From positions 1 through 31,299 of the forward strand of contig CAJUOE010000020.1 in assembly GCA_910587895.1 (NCBI GenBank): a DNA stretch of 31,299 nt, read 5' to 3'. The DNA is from an uncultured Lachnospiraceae bacterium. Lineage in GTDB: Bacteria > Bacillota > Clostridia > Lachnospirales > Lachnospiraceae. This document shows positions 1 to 9,215 of this stretch, in pieces. Position 1 is the stretch's first letter. Every line of letters starts with the position of its first letter. The position numbers were made by a program, and so were the translations under genes. The notes under the pieces are model-generated. The model was not told where the DNA came from, searched no databases, and saw only the letters and a program-made list of their open reading frames with translations.

Positions 1-14
1 AGTTCCTCGGCCAA

Positions 15-3000
15 TTAACACCATCGAAAGAGGAATCTGATCAGCACTTTTTCCACTGAAACATTACCCGCGTTATCCGAACAGGTAAGGGCGATGGATC
101 CCTTAAAGTCCCCATCGACGGTAATCTCCGCCATACTCTGCCCGCTGCGTGCATCTCCATGCAGCGTCATAACCGCCGCAATTCCACCGCTGCGTGCATT
201 TACTTCCTGTGCCGGCAACTGGCTTGTGCGGATAGCCGCCGTACCTTCGCTCGTTTCGCCATTCTCCGGCTCCAGGCGGTAATCTGCCTGTTTCAGGCCG
301 CTGCCCTCTTCCGTTATCGGCACTGTGACAATTAGTTTCTTACGGCTTACTACCCAGTCCATGAGATTTTTATAGTCTGCTCCAAAAGACACCTCGCCGG
401 GAACCGGAGCCGTCTCGTCCGCCCATTTCGCATAGAGTGTCGTCTTCTGTGAATCCGTATTTCCTTCCACTGTCTTTCCAAAATCCCACCAGGATTCTTC
501 CAGTCCGTCTGCGTTCTTATACCATCCCTTAAACGTATAGCCTCTTTGCAATGGCTCCGAAACCTCCGACAGCAATCCCCCATAACGCACGTTCTGCATC
601 TGGGGAGGAGCGCCTTCCCCACCGTTTAAATCAAAACTTATCTCATAAACATTTCTGTCATAATATACCTGCAATACCAGGCTGCCGTCTGCCGCCACAA
701 TGCCTGCCGGCTTGCCAATCGAAGGATTTTCACTCTGGGAAAATCCGGCATAAGGATTGACTTCTGCGGTTACCACGCTTCCGGTCTTTCCTGAGATATA
801 CTCGGTATCCGCATCCACTCTGGTGTATCCGTCGCCCTCAAGGTCCTGCTTGTAATGCTCGACACGGTACGGCGTTCCATCCCCTTCAACCCAGATAGCA
901 TAGAGCGTGGTATCCTCATCCAGCGCATAATCCTCTCCTGCCTCAAAAGGCTCGCCTTCTCCATCCGGATCCGTATTCCATCCGGCAAACACATATCCTT
1001 CCCGTTCCACTGCGTCTGCAACTGTAAATTCCGGAATATCATAGGACACTTCCTCATGAACATTGGCACGACAGGTTTTCTCCTCACTGGAAGGACAGGT
1101 TTCTCCGCCGTTTGCATCATAGGACAGCGTGACTTCTTTCTCATACACACCGTAATAAGATGAATCCTCCGTCAATGTAATCTCGGAGCCAGCCGTAACC
1201 TCTCCCTCATATGTATTTGGGCTTGCATCCCACCCAACTGCCGTATAACCATCCATCTCTGCCAGTCCAGGCGTCGTAAGCGTACCGCTTCTCCAGTCCT
1301 CGCTCATGTCCGCATCTATTGTCTGCACATTTAAAGCGCTTCCGGAATAAAAACTGCCTGCAAAAACAGTATACTCCTTAAAAATAGCAAACAAATCGGT
1401 ATCTCCCTGAATCTTAAACGAATCTCCCGGCTGATAAGAAGTTCCGGAGCCATCGGCCTGCGTATTCCACTCAGCAAAGAGATGACCTTCCTTCTGAAGC
1501 TCTCCTTCAGACTGTACCGTGACATCATCATTGATCTCATATCTTCCGTCATCCACCACGGTTCCTTCGGCGCCGTTGCTGATGTAATAAACGTAATAAG
1601 CATAATTTGGATTCGTCTCCGATACGTATACCTCATTGGTCTCCTCATTAAGCACCGCATACCAGGTCTTGCCGCTGTCGCCCACATCGACAAAATTTAT
1701 TTTCTTCATATCGCGTTCATGAAGCAAACGGTATTCATTGACGCCCTCTGCAATTACACGCCCTTCTTCTGCCTCCAGATAGAGGTTGATCGGATAGCTC
1801 AAAGTATCGCTGATAAAACTTTTCCGCAAAATCGCAGAATCGCTCTTCTTATCCAGAAATACGCCGTCCATTCCGGACTCTGTACCGCCATCTCCCACAA
1901 AATGTACTTTGCCGGAGAATGTCAGGGAAGTGTTTCCTTCATACTGCATGGAATTATAAATCGCGCCGCTGCCTTTATATTTCTCATATGTACAGGTATT
2001 TCCCTGAAAATATCCACCCTTAATGTCCGTAGTCGTTCCTCCGCATCCACAGTGGTAGATAGCCCCTCCGTGAGCTGCCGTTGTATTTCCAATAAACTGA
2101 CCTCCTAAGATTTCAACTTTTGAGATGCATGTGCATAAAAATCCTCCACCAGTCCATTCTGCAATATTGCTGCTTGTTGTTTTATTATTCTTAAATATTC
2201 CATCCTTAATGACAAGCGTTCCAGGTCGTATATAGATTCCTCCCCCGAGCGTGGTTGCCGTACAATTTTCTATAACAGCATATTCAATCGTCACTTTTCC
2301 GCCCATCACCCCTATTGCACCGCCAGTATCTGCCATACAATTGGAAATTTCTCCTCCATTGATAACTACCGTTCCTTCTGTATCAATTGCTGCGCCATAT
2401 CCTCCTTCGTATTTACAATTTATAATTTTACTTCCTGCATTCATGGTTAAATTCGAACCAGGATTTACCTTTACCATTGAAGTAGCAGATGCCATGGATG
2501 CCCCATCCACTGTAATTTCTTCCAGTGTCAGATTCCCGGCAGTTTCAATCATAAACTGCGCGTTACCGCTGTCCCTTACAATCCTGCCACCACCCTTAAT
2601 GGTAACGTTTCCCTGAACCGTCAGGGCTCCTTTTATCGTAAGCGTAACGCCCGGATCCACGATCAGCTCTCCATCCTTAAGCGTTCCGGCAGTCTCCCAG
2701 GTCACATCCCGGCTCACCCTGCCGCAGCCTGGCTCTGTCGGTGTTTCATCCTCCACAGGCTCTTCCTCCAGAAGTTCCTCCGAACCTCTCGTCTCCATCG
2801 TTCTTGCAAACCGTTCCTTTTTCCCCTGCTTCGTTTCCTCTTTTCCACTGCCCGGCACAACCAATACGCTGATGGTGGGAAGTTCCACGCCGTCTGCCAG
2901 ACAATAGTTTTCTGGAAGTGTCGGTGAAAAGACGTAAAGACCCCTCGTATCTTTATCGTATGATGGCGTACTGTTCCAGGTAACGCCCTCTATAACGACT

Positions 3001-3638
3001 GTCTCTGTCGGTTTTTCTTCCGGCTCCGGAGCTGGCGCCGGTATATTTTCCGAAGGCGCTGATTCGCTCCCGCCTTCTGGCGGGGCCGGCTCTGTCGGCT
3101 CTTCGGAAGGTGCAGGTTCGGTTCCCTCATCCGAAGGCGCTGATTCTGTCCCATTTTCCGAAGGTGCCGGTTCCGTTCCCTCACCCGAAGGCGCTGATTC
3201 TGCTCCCACATCCATACCTGTCTCCTGTGTTTCCCCGGACAGTCCTTCCTGCGTCCCGGTGGGAATCATCGCTCCCGAAACCTGTGCATCCTGAATTATT
3301 GCACTTTCCGGTGCAGTCTTCGGTTCCACCGTTTCCTGCGGCTGCACTTTAGGGGTATCTTCCAGCGGACGGCACACTGCCGTCAACATCCCGGGAAGAT
3401 CCAGATCCCGCAGCTCGGTGCCGGCAGGAACACTCTGTTCCCTGATTTCCTGAGAAAGCTCCGGTGTACTTACAATCTGCTGTTTCTGCGCCGCCAATGC
3501 CAAATACCCGAAATGCTCTACGGGCAGCGACACAGTCATCATGCAGACGCAAAGCAGCCCTACCACCATACGCCGTCCAATTGGATGTTTCCGGTATCGT
3601 TTTGTCTTGCCTGAATAAGTCTCATACGTCTTTTTCAT
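15..3638 (-). CDS. Secreted beta-helix/InlB-repeat surface protein, anchorless paralogue
   Basis: A 1207-residue exported protein, probably an adhesin or other surface protein; its ligand is unknown. Seen in order: a basic N-terminus and signal peptide (hydrophobic about 24-50, cleavage near the LAA-QK boundary); a Pro/Glu/Ser linker of repeated E(S/P)APS units (about 146-207); a W-N-S...G-Y-V-F Ig-like motif (about 220-260); a right-handed beta-helix-like stretch of GGAI/GGGI turns (about 320-540); InlB B-repeat (Flg_new) modules (about 682-917); a VEHY-Q-LEGDGYT MucBP-like module (about 923-995); a final FDLNGGEG...LYAKW repeat (997-1073); and one Ig-like module. The 4613-base gene upstream is a close paralogue. 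The protein ends abruptly after VEKVLIRFLFRWC, exactly where the paralogue continues with another Ig module and its anchor. I chose the ATG at 3638, preceded by AAGGAG 11 nt upstream; a GTG at 3671 lacks a site. The domain assignment is firm, the function inferred. Confidence 0.85.
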   Translation of the reverse strand: MKKTYETYSGKTKRYRKHPIGRRMVVGLLCVCMMTVSLPVEHFGYLALAAQKQQIVSTPELSQEIREQSVPAGTELRDLDLPGMLTAVCRPLEDTPKVQPQETVEPKTAPESAIIQDAQVSGAMIPTGTQEGLSGETQETGMDVGAESAPSGEGTEPAPSENGTESAPSDEGTEPAPSEEPTEPAPPEGGSESAPSENIPAPAPEPEEKPTETVVIEGVTWNSTPSYDKDTRGLYVFSPTLPENYCLADGVELPTISVLVVPGSGKEETKQGKKERFARTMETRGSEELLEEEPVEDETPTEPGCGRVSRDVTWETAGTLKDGELIVDPGVTLTIKGALTVQGNVTIKGGGRIVRDSGNAQFMIETAGNLTLEEITVDGASMASATSMVKVNPGSNLTMNAGSKIINCKYEGGYGAAIDTEGTVVINGGEISNCMADTGGAIGVMGGKVTIEYAVIENCTATTLGGGIYIRPGTLVIKDGIFKNNKTTSSNIAEWTGGGFLCTCISKVEILGGQFIGNTTAAHGGAIYHCGCGGTTTDIKGGYFQGNTCTYEKYKGSGAIYNSMQYEGNTSLTFSGKVHFVGDGGTESGMDGVFLDKKSDSAILRKSFISDTLSYPINLYLEAEEGRVIAEGVNEYRLLHERDMKKINFVDVGDSGKTWYAVLNEETNEVYVSETNPNYAYYVYYISNGAEGTVVDDGRYEINDDVTVQSEGELQKEGHLFAEWNTQADGSGTSYQPGDSFKIQGDTDLFAIFKEYTVFAGSFYSGSALNVQTIDADMSEDWRSGTLTTPGLAEMDGYTAVGWDASPNTYEGEVTAGSEITLTEDSSYYGVYEKEVTLSYDANGGETCPSSEEKTCRANVHEEVSYDIPEFTVADAVEREGYVFAGWNTDPDGEGEPFEAGEDYALDEDTTLYAIWVEGDGTPYRVEHYKQDLEGDGYTRVDADTEYISGKTGSVVTAEVNPYAGFSQSENPSIGKPAGIVAADGSLVLQVYYDRNVYEISFDLNGGEGAPPQMQNVRYGGLLSEVSEPLQRGYTFKGWYKNADGLEESWWDFGKTVEGNTDSQKTTLYAKWADETAPVPGEVSFGADYKNLMDWVVSRKKLIVTVPITEEGSGLKQADYRLEPENGETSEGTAAIRTSQLPAQEVNARSGGIAAVMTLHGDARSGQSMAEITVDGDFKGSIALTCSDNAGNVSVEKVLIRFLFRWC

Positions 3639-3664
3639 CTTTAACCACACTCCTTGTGAAAACT

Positions 3665-3679
3665 CCAACACCCTGTTGG
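3665..3679 (-). other. 6-bp hairpin in the srtB-surface-protein gap
   Basis: CCAACA, a 3-nt loop, and TGTTGG form a perfect 6-bp stem in the 64-nt gap between the sortase stop codon and the next surface gene. On the minus strand it is followed by AGTTTTC, which is only a weak U-tract. It could be a partial terminator or attenuator that lowers expression of the distal paralogue, or it could be chance. Confidence 0.3.
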
Positions 3680-3702
3680 GTAATTCCTTGTCATCAAAAA
3701 GC

Positions 3703-4551
3703 CTAATCCCTTATCCTTTTTGCTACCACTACAAACCTCCCATTTTCCGAATGGCCAGAACAGGTGGACAGCGTAAGAAACGTATCTCCAAATTCCGCCG
3801 TAACCCCTGTATCATAAATGGAAAGCTCCCTCACATTCTCATAGAAATCCGCAAACTCCTCCTCCGTATCCGCCTGATAGAACTGATAATATCGAAATCC
3901 GCTTTCGCCCTCACGCTCTGTGACATCCGTGCGAAAGGCAGCCATAACCTGATAAATGCGCTCTTCTCTTAACGTTTCAAATGATATCTCTCCATGTTCC
4001 CTGCAAAACGACTCGCTCTCGTATTTGTCCAGTTCTCCGAACATGGAATCGTCTTTCATATGATGTCCATATATGATAATGTTCGTTCCCGGGGTAGCAA
4101 CATCTGCAATCTTTTTCACATACAAACATCCGTATTTATCTTCTTCCCTCTCGAAATTATGATGAAGGTAGTATTCATCATCCTCACACTGCATCACCGG
4201 GTAATCAATCCTGGTACCCTCTATCGTAAGCCAGCCAATTAAATCACTGTTTCTGGAATAAAGCTCCTTCCATTGGGCTGATGCTATTGCACCTGCTGCA
4301 TTCTCTGTTTTTTCCTCTATTGCGTCCCCATCTTCTCCTTTCCCCACAACATCTGTAGTTTCTTCTCCCGCAGCAGTTGCACCGTCTTCTTCCCGCAGTG
4401 TCCGCAATTCCCTTTCCTGCCGCTCATGCAAAATGGACATGCAACAGGATTTCGCGACAGGAATCAGACATAAAATCATAACCACAAGCAACGCCGTCTT
4501 GATAAGCCGAATCGCATTTTTATCCCTCATATGCTTTTTTCCATCCATCAT
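3703..4551 (-). CDS. srtB: Class B sortase
   Basis: A membrane-anchored cysteine transpeptidase of 282 residues that covalently attaches surface proteins to the peptidoglycan. It shows one N-terminal membrane segment (about 17-40, TALLVVMILCLIPVAK), an acidic Ala/Glu-rich linker (about 50-85), and then a sortase fold with the GWLTIEGTRIDYPVMQ entry motif. The catalytic His sits in IIIYGHHM, the Cys in the class B TLSTCSG motif, and the Arg in GRFVVVAKR, so all three residues are present. The gene overlaps the 3' end of the upstream surface-protein gene by 32 nt, which makes that protein its likely substrate (EPKTG motif). The start is uncertain: ATGs at 4551, 4548 and 4530 are all possible. 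4551 was kept because GGAAAGAG lies just upstream. The class call rests on the TLSTC motif and the overall sequence. Confidence 0.92.
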   Translation of the reverse strand: MMDGKKHMRDKNAIRLIKTALLVVMILCLIPVAKSCCMSILHERQERELRTLREEDGATAAGEETTDVVGKGEDGDAIEEKTENAAGAIASAQWKELYSRNSDLIGWLTIEGTRIDYPVMQCEDDEYYLHHNFEREEDKYGCLYVKKIADVATPGTNIIIYGHHMKDDSMFGELDKYESESFCREHGEISFETLREERIYQVMAAFRTDVTEREGESGFRYYQFYQADTEEEFADFYENVRELSIYDTGVTAEFGDTFLTLSTCSGHSENGRFVVVAKRIRD

Positions 4552-7500
4552 CCACGCTCTTTCCGATGCTGTGATAGTATATTAAGAATAACGAAATTAC
4601 AAGCAACGCCGGATATTTCCGCAGTTTTCCTTTCTGCGCCCACCGTACCAGCCTAGAAATAATCTCCTCTTTCTCCTTTTCCGTAACTCCGCTTTCACCT
4701 GAACAAAAATACAGCAACAGATATGTAAACCCGGCTATCATGCCAACCGTAGCAAATATTTTCACAAAGCCATTCTCACCTGTCTTTGGCTCACTGGTGG
4801 GTTTTGGCGGTTCTGTTGCTTTCGGGGGCTGCTCTTTCTGCACGACCGCCGCCTTCTTCTTTGTAATTTGAATTGTCGCCTCCCTTATGCTCCGGTTTCC
4901 GGCATTATCCTCCGCAGCAACCTTCAGGGTATGTTCGCCTTCTCCTTTCAACGCAACATCAAAACTGTAATTCTCAACCATGTTATCGGCAAACTCTTCT
5001 TTCCCCTTCGATTTTGCCTTCCCACCGTCTATTTGATAAGATACGGATGCGATGCCCGCCGTAATATTCTCACCTGCCGTATCTGTTACATCAATGCTTA
5101 CCTTCGCTTTTCCTTTCGCGTTGTCTCTGCGGATTTTCGTAAAACTGATATCCGGCGCATTGTCTTCCACAACTGCACCTGCACCGTCCGCCGTCAACGT
5201 CTTCTGTACCGAAATGTTACCCGCATTGTCCATACAGGTGAGGATGATGCTGCCCTTAAAGTCTCCGTCCACGGTAATTTCCGCCACGCCCTGTCCGCTG
5301 TGGGCATCTCCATACAGCGTCATGACCGCCGCAATCCCTCCGCTGCGGGCATTCACTTCCCGTGTCGGAATCTGCCCCGCACGTATGGCTGCCACGCCTT
5401 CCCGCGCCTCGCCATTCTCCGGCTCCAGGCGGTAATCTGCCTGTTTCAGGCCGCTGCCCTCTTCCGTTACCGGTACGGAAACCACAAGTTTCCTGCGGCT
5501 GACAACCCAATCCATAAAGTTCTTATATTCCGTCCCAAACGACGCCTCGCCTAACACAGGAGCAATTTCATCCACCCATTTTGCGTAAAGCGTGGTTTTG
5601 AGGGTACTTGTATTTCCTTCTACGGTTTTCCCAAAATCCCAGTAGGATTCTTCCGACCCGTTTGCATCACGATACCAGCCTTTGAACGTATATCCTCTCC
5701 GCTGAGGCTCCTGCGGCTCCCGCAGCAGGCCGCCATAGCGCACCGTCTGCGGTTCTGGGACGGCTCCTTCTCCACCATTTAAGTCAAACTTTATCTCATA
5801 TACATTTCTGTCATAATATACACGCAGTACAAGGCTGCTGTCAGCAGCGACAATTCCTTGCATTTTACCAGACGCAGAGCTTGTATTTACAGTAAATCCA
5901 ACGTATGGATTCGCCTCCGCCGTAACCTCTGTGCCCGCTCTTGCCGCTATGGTTTCCGTGTCAGCATCTACCCTGGTATAGCCATCGCCTTCCAAATCCT
6001 GCCTGTAATGCTCCACACGGTAACTGGCTGTCTCAACTTCCCACTGCGCATAGAGCACGGTATCCTCATCCAGCGCATATGCTTTTCCAGCCTCGAAAGA
6101 TTCTCCTGTGCCATCTTTCTTTGTATTCCATCCCGCAAAGGCGTACCCGGGCTGTGCCGTCGCTGCCGCCAATATAAACTCCGGAACGTCATAAGATACT
6201 TCCTCATGCACGTTAGCACGACATCCCTTTGTCTCGCCCTGCGGGCAGTCTTCCCCGCCATTCGCATCATAGGACAATGTGACATCCTTCTCATAAATTC
6301 CGTAATAATCCGTATCATCCGTCAGGGTAACTTCTTCTCCTGCCTGGATTTTCCCGTCATAACCGTCCTTCTGTAAATCCCAGCCCACCGGCTGCCAGCT
6401 TTTGGCTGCATCCTGTGAATTCTTTGCATTTCCTGCATCCTGCGCGCTTTTTGCACTTCCTGCCATACCGAATGGTTTCAGCTCCTGCGTCCGCGTCGTC
6501 CCACTGGTCGCATCCTCCGGGATTTCCACAACCTGCTCTTCCACCTGCCCGGCATTTCCAGAATGGTAATACGCATGGAGAGGCCTCTTGAAGATGGCAT
6601 ACAATGTCGCATCCTCCTCTGTCTCCAAAACGTCGCCCTGCTTATATGTCCTGCCCTGAAGATCCTCCGCATCATTCCAGCCAGCAAAGGCATATCCATA
6701 CCGCACTGCCGCCGGCGCAGCCTCAAACCGCGCCGAAATAATGGAGACTTCCTCATGCACGTTGGCGTAACACTTTGCCACGGCATCTTCCGGAGCCAAG
6801 TCCGCATGTTCCGCCTGGTATCTCAGGGTCACGTCCTTCTCATAGACGCCGTAATATTCCTTATCCTCCGTCAGGGAAATCTCCGTTCCCGGCTCAATAA
6901 GCTCGTCATGCCCTGCTGCATCCTCGCTCCAGCCAAGTGCGCGCCATCCTTCCATCTCTTCCAGCTCCGGGGCTGTCACGCTCCCACACTCTTCTCCCTG
7001 TGCCAGTTCCACGCTCTTCGTCTGTTTCTGCCCCGCACTGCCGGAATAGAAATCCGCCTTAAGGACTTTCCCTTTTGCAAAAATAGCATATAAGTCGGTA
7101 TCGCCTTCTATCGTAAGTACCTCACCTGGCTGGTATGCCGTCCCGGTGCGGTCCGCCTTCGTATTCCATTCCACAAACTGATAACCTTCACGCTGCAGGC
7201 CGTCCGACGTCTGCACCGTAGCATTATCATTTATCTGATATGTATTGTCATCCACCACCGCGCCCTGCGCGCCGTTGTTAAGGTAATAGACATAATAGCC
7301 ATAGTCCGGCTTATTCTGGGACAGATACACCTGGTTCTTCTCTTTGTCCAATATGGCATACCACGTCTTGCCAGATCCTCCCACGTCCACGAAGTTTATC
7401 TTCTTCATGTCGCGCTCATGAAGCAGCCGATACTCGTTCGTGCCCTCGGCAATCACATAGCCCTCGGATGCCTTGAGATAGAGGGTAACCGGGTAGCGGA

Positions 7501-9133
7501 GGGTATCGCTGATTCGGATCTTGCGGGAAATACCACTTGCAGGGTCTATATCCAAATAAACACCGTCTGCGCCAAAACCATAATCCTTACCCGAACCAAA
7601 CTGGACATTTCCAGATAAATCAAGAACATTGTTCTCCTCACTTGCCCCTCTAAAATTAGCAAGATAAAAAACTGCCCCACTGCCCTGACTTCCGGCACCG
7701 CTACATGTATTTCCTTCAAAATACCCCCCATATAAATACGTCTCTGTACCCTTTTGTTCAATGGATGTTATTGCCCCTCCTTTGGCAGCAGAAGAATTTC
7801 CAATAAAACTCCCGCCATAAATATAGAATTTAGAAACGGCATTATAGAGGCAGCCCCCTCCCCAGGCAGAATCAGCCTTATTATTTTTATAAAGGCCACT
7901 GTTCACCCTCAGTTCACTATTCCTGGCAAAAACCGCCCCTCCATAACCTGATGGTGAACTGTTATTTTCCAAAACAATATCATTAAAAACTACCGATCCA
8001 TATTGCACAAAGAGAGCAGCTCCTCCTCCACCCCCATTTGATACTCTTCCGTCACCATAATTAAAATCAACTCCAGGGGTTTGGACAGACACTTTCACAC
8101 AATTTTGTATCCTGCATCCATCATCCAGTAAAGCGTCACTTTTCACAACCTCTATCATGGAATTGCTTGACGATATAGACATTCCATCAATCGTAACATT
8201 TCCCACTGTCAAATGAGCGCCATCATACACTTTAAAATATGCATTGCCGCTCCCCCTCTTAATCATTCCGCCGCCTTTTACCGTAACATTTCCCTGTACC
8301 GTTATGACTCCCTGTATCGTCAGGGTCACGCCCGGCTCTACGACCAGCTCCCCATTTGCCAGGGTAACATTCCCACTCCAGACAGTGTCCTCACTGATGG
8401 TTCCGCATCCGGGCTCCTGCCGCGGTACCGCCAGCATTTCCTCTTTGGCACTCTCCACAAATATATCCGAACTATTTCGAAGGAGCCTCTCCTGTCCGGG
8501 ATCTTCCGGTTCTGTCTCAGACGCCTCCCCGGATATGCCGTCCTTTCCCTCTGCTGTCACGGTTATCTTCGGCAGCTCTACGCCCTCTGCCAATATATAC
8601 CCCTCCGGCAATACAGGCATAAAAACATAGACGCCTTCTGCCCAGCCGTCGTATTCCATCTCACTATTCCAGGTAATTCCCTCTATGACAACCTTTTCTG
8701 TAGCTGCTGCCTCCACATCCGCCGACGTATCCGTTCCTTCTGACGGCTCGATCACATCCGGCTGCGTCGCCTCTTCCACAGACTCCGTTGCGGATCCGTC
8801 CATCTCTCCTGATGGCTCTTCCATTTCAGGCTGTGATACCGCATCCTCCTCTTCATCGACACGGCACAACGCCTCTAATGTAACAGGAAATTCCGGCTCC
8901 TGCCGTATAAGCCCCTGTCCAATCGTCTGTTCCCTTACTTCATCTGGAAGTTCCAGAAAAGATAAAATCTCACGCGGTGTTTCCGCAGCCCGCACAGTCA
9001 GGTCAAACGGCGAAACAGGAATTGATACAATCATCATGCATATTCCGAGAAATACCGCCATGAACTGCTGCCTGACAGGGTGTCTGCGAGATACCTCACC
9101 CTTTCCAGCCTGATGTTTCTCCCTTTCCCCCAT
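4520..9133 (-). CDS. Sortase-anchored beta-helix/InlB-repeat surface protein
   Basis: A large cell-wall protein of 1537 residues, a probable adhesin or scaffold; the ligand is unknown. In order: signal peptide (about 20-50, ending VRA-AE); acidic Ser/Glu linker (about 92-148); Ig-like W-N-S motif (about 153-195); beta-helix-like repeats rich in GGA turns (about 250-480); seven repeat modules (617-1189) of InlB B-repeat type ending in LYAIF/LYAQW/LYAKW, including a VEHY-type module (1036-1110); two Ig-like modules (about 1195-1425); a Lys/Pro linker; the sorting motif EPKTG (1448-1452); a membrane span (about 1457-1476); a charged stretch; and a second hydrophobic segment (about 1508-1520). 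The C-terminal hydrophobic segment after EPKTG resembles clostridial class B substrates, and srtB overlaps this gene's 3' end. The ATG at 9133 has AAGGAAGG upstream. The signals are clear; the biological role is inferred. Confidence 0.88.
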   Translation of the reverse strand: MGEREKHQAGKGEVSRRHPVRQQFMAVFLGICMMIVSIPVSPFDLTVRAAETPREILSFLELPDEVREQTIGQGLIRQEPEFPVTLEALCRVDEEEDAVSQPEMEEPSGEMDGSATESVEEATQPDVIEPSEGTDTSADVEAAATEKVVIEGITWNSEMEYDGWAEGVYVFMPVLPEGYILAEGVELPKITVTAEGKDGISGEASETEPEDPGQERLLRNSSDIFVESAKEEMLAVPRQEPGCGTISEDTVWSGNVTLANGELVVEPGVTLTIQGVITVQGNVTVKGGGMIKRGSGNAYFKVYDGAHLTVGNVTIDGMSISSSNSMIEVVKSDALLDDGCRIQNCVKVSVQTPGVDFNYGDGRVSNGGGGGAALFVQYGSVVFNDIVLENNSSPSGYGGAVFARNSELRVNSGLYKNNKADSAWGGGCLYNAVSKFYIYGGSFIGNSSAAKGGAITSIEQKGTETYLYGGYFEGNTCSGAGSQGSGAVFYLANFRGASEENNVLDLSGNVQFGSGKDYGFGADGVYLDIDPASGISRKIRISDTLRYPVTLYLKASEGYVIAEGTNEYRLLHERDMKKINFVDVGGSGKTWYAILDKEKNQVYLSQNKPDYGYYVYYLNNGAQGAVVDDNTYQINDNATVQTSDGLQREGYQFVEWNTKADRTGTAYQPGEVLTIEGDTDLYAIFAKGKVLKADFYSGSAGQKQTKSVELAQGEECGSVTAPELEEMEGWRALGWSEDAAGHDELIEPGTEISLTEDKEYYGVYEKDVTLRYQAEHADLAPEDAVAKCYANVHEEVSIISARFEAAPAAVRYGYAFAGWNDAEDLQGRTYKQGDVLETEEDATLYAIFKRPLHAYYHSGNAGQVEEQVVEIPEDATSGTTRTQELKPFGMAGSAKSAQDAGNAKNSQDAAKSWQPVGWDLQKDGYDGKIQAGEEVTLTDDTDYYGIYEKDVTLSYDANGGEDCPQGETKGCRANVHEEVSYDVPEFILAAATAQPGYAFAGWNTKKDGTGESFEAGKAYALDEDTVLYAQWEVETASYRVEHYRQDLEGDGYTRVDADTETIAARAGTEVTAEANPYVGFTVNTSSASGKMQGIVAADSSLVLRVYYDRNVYEIKFDLNGGEGAVPEPQTVRYGGLLREPQEPQRRGYTFKGWYRDANGSEESYWDFGKTVEGNTSTLKTTLYAKWVDEIAPVLGEASFGTEYKNFMDWVVSRRKLVVSVPVTEEGSGLKQADYRLEPENGEAREGVAAIRAGQIPTREVNARSGGIAAVMTLYGDAHSGQGVAEITVDGDFKGSIILTCMDNAGNISVQKTLTADGAGAVVEDNAPDISFTKIRRDNAKGKAKVSIDVTDTAGENITAGIASVSYQIDGGKAKSKGKEEFADNMVENYSFDVALKGEGEHTLKVAAEDNAGNRSIREATIQITKKKAAVVQKEQPPKATEPPKPTSEPKTGENGFVKIFATVGMIAGFTYLLLYFCSGESGVTEKEKEEIISRLVRWAQKGKLRKYPALLVISLFLIYYHSIGKSVDDGWKKAYEG
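4778..4792 (-). other. Probable sortase B sorting motif (EPKTG)
   Basis: Codons for Glu-Pro-Lys-Thr-Gly precede a hydrophobic membrane segment near the C-terminus of the large surface protein. Family knowledge: class B sortases of clostridia recognise (S/P)PxTG-type motifs. Here the first residue is Glu, so this is a variant rather than an exact match. It lies upstream of the adjacent srtB gene on the same transcript. Confidence 0.6.
6398..6463 (-). repeat. Short in-frame repeat insert in surface protein
   Basis: Codons 891-912 carry two imperfect 9-residue units (SAKSAQDAG and NAKNSQDAA, then KS) inside one InlB-type module. The 27-nt periodicity and Ala/Ser/Gln composition differ from the surrounding module. 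The shorter paralogue has no equivalent insertion. Confidence 0.5.
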
Positions 9134-9215
9134 CTCCTATCACCTTCCTTGGCATTAGATTTTCACAAGACAATCCTTATCTTTTTTATCGGTTTTTTCA
9201 CCCAGTCCCTGAATG

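Noticed and set aside
1482..2108. A 208-residue plus-strand reading frame within the surface gene
   Set aside because: It lies antisense to a repeat protein with clear signal peptide and domains, and no ribosome-binding site or recognisable domain supports it.
3018..3200. CRISPR-like array in the repeated plus-strand segments
   Set aside because: The repetition is codon-level Pro/Glu/Ser linker repeats within the surface gene, with no regular spacers.
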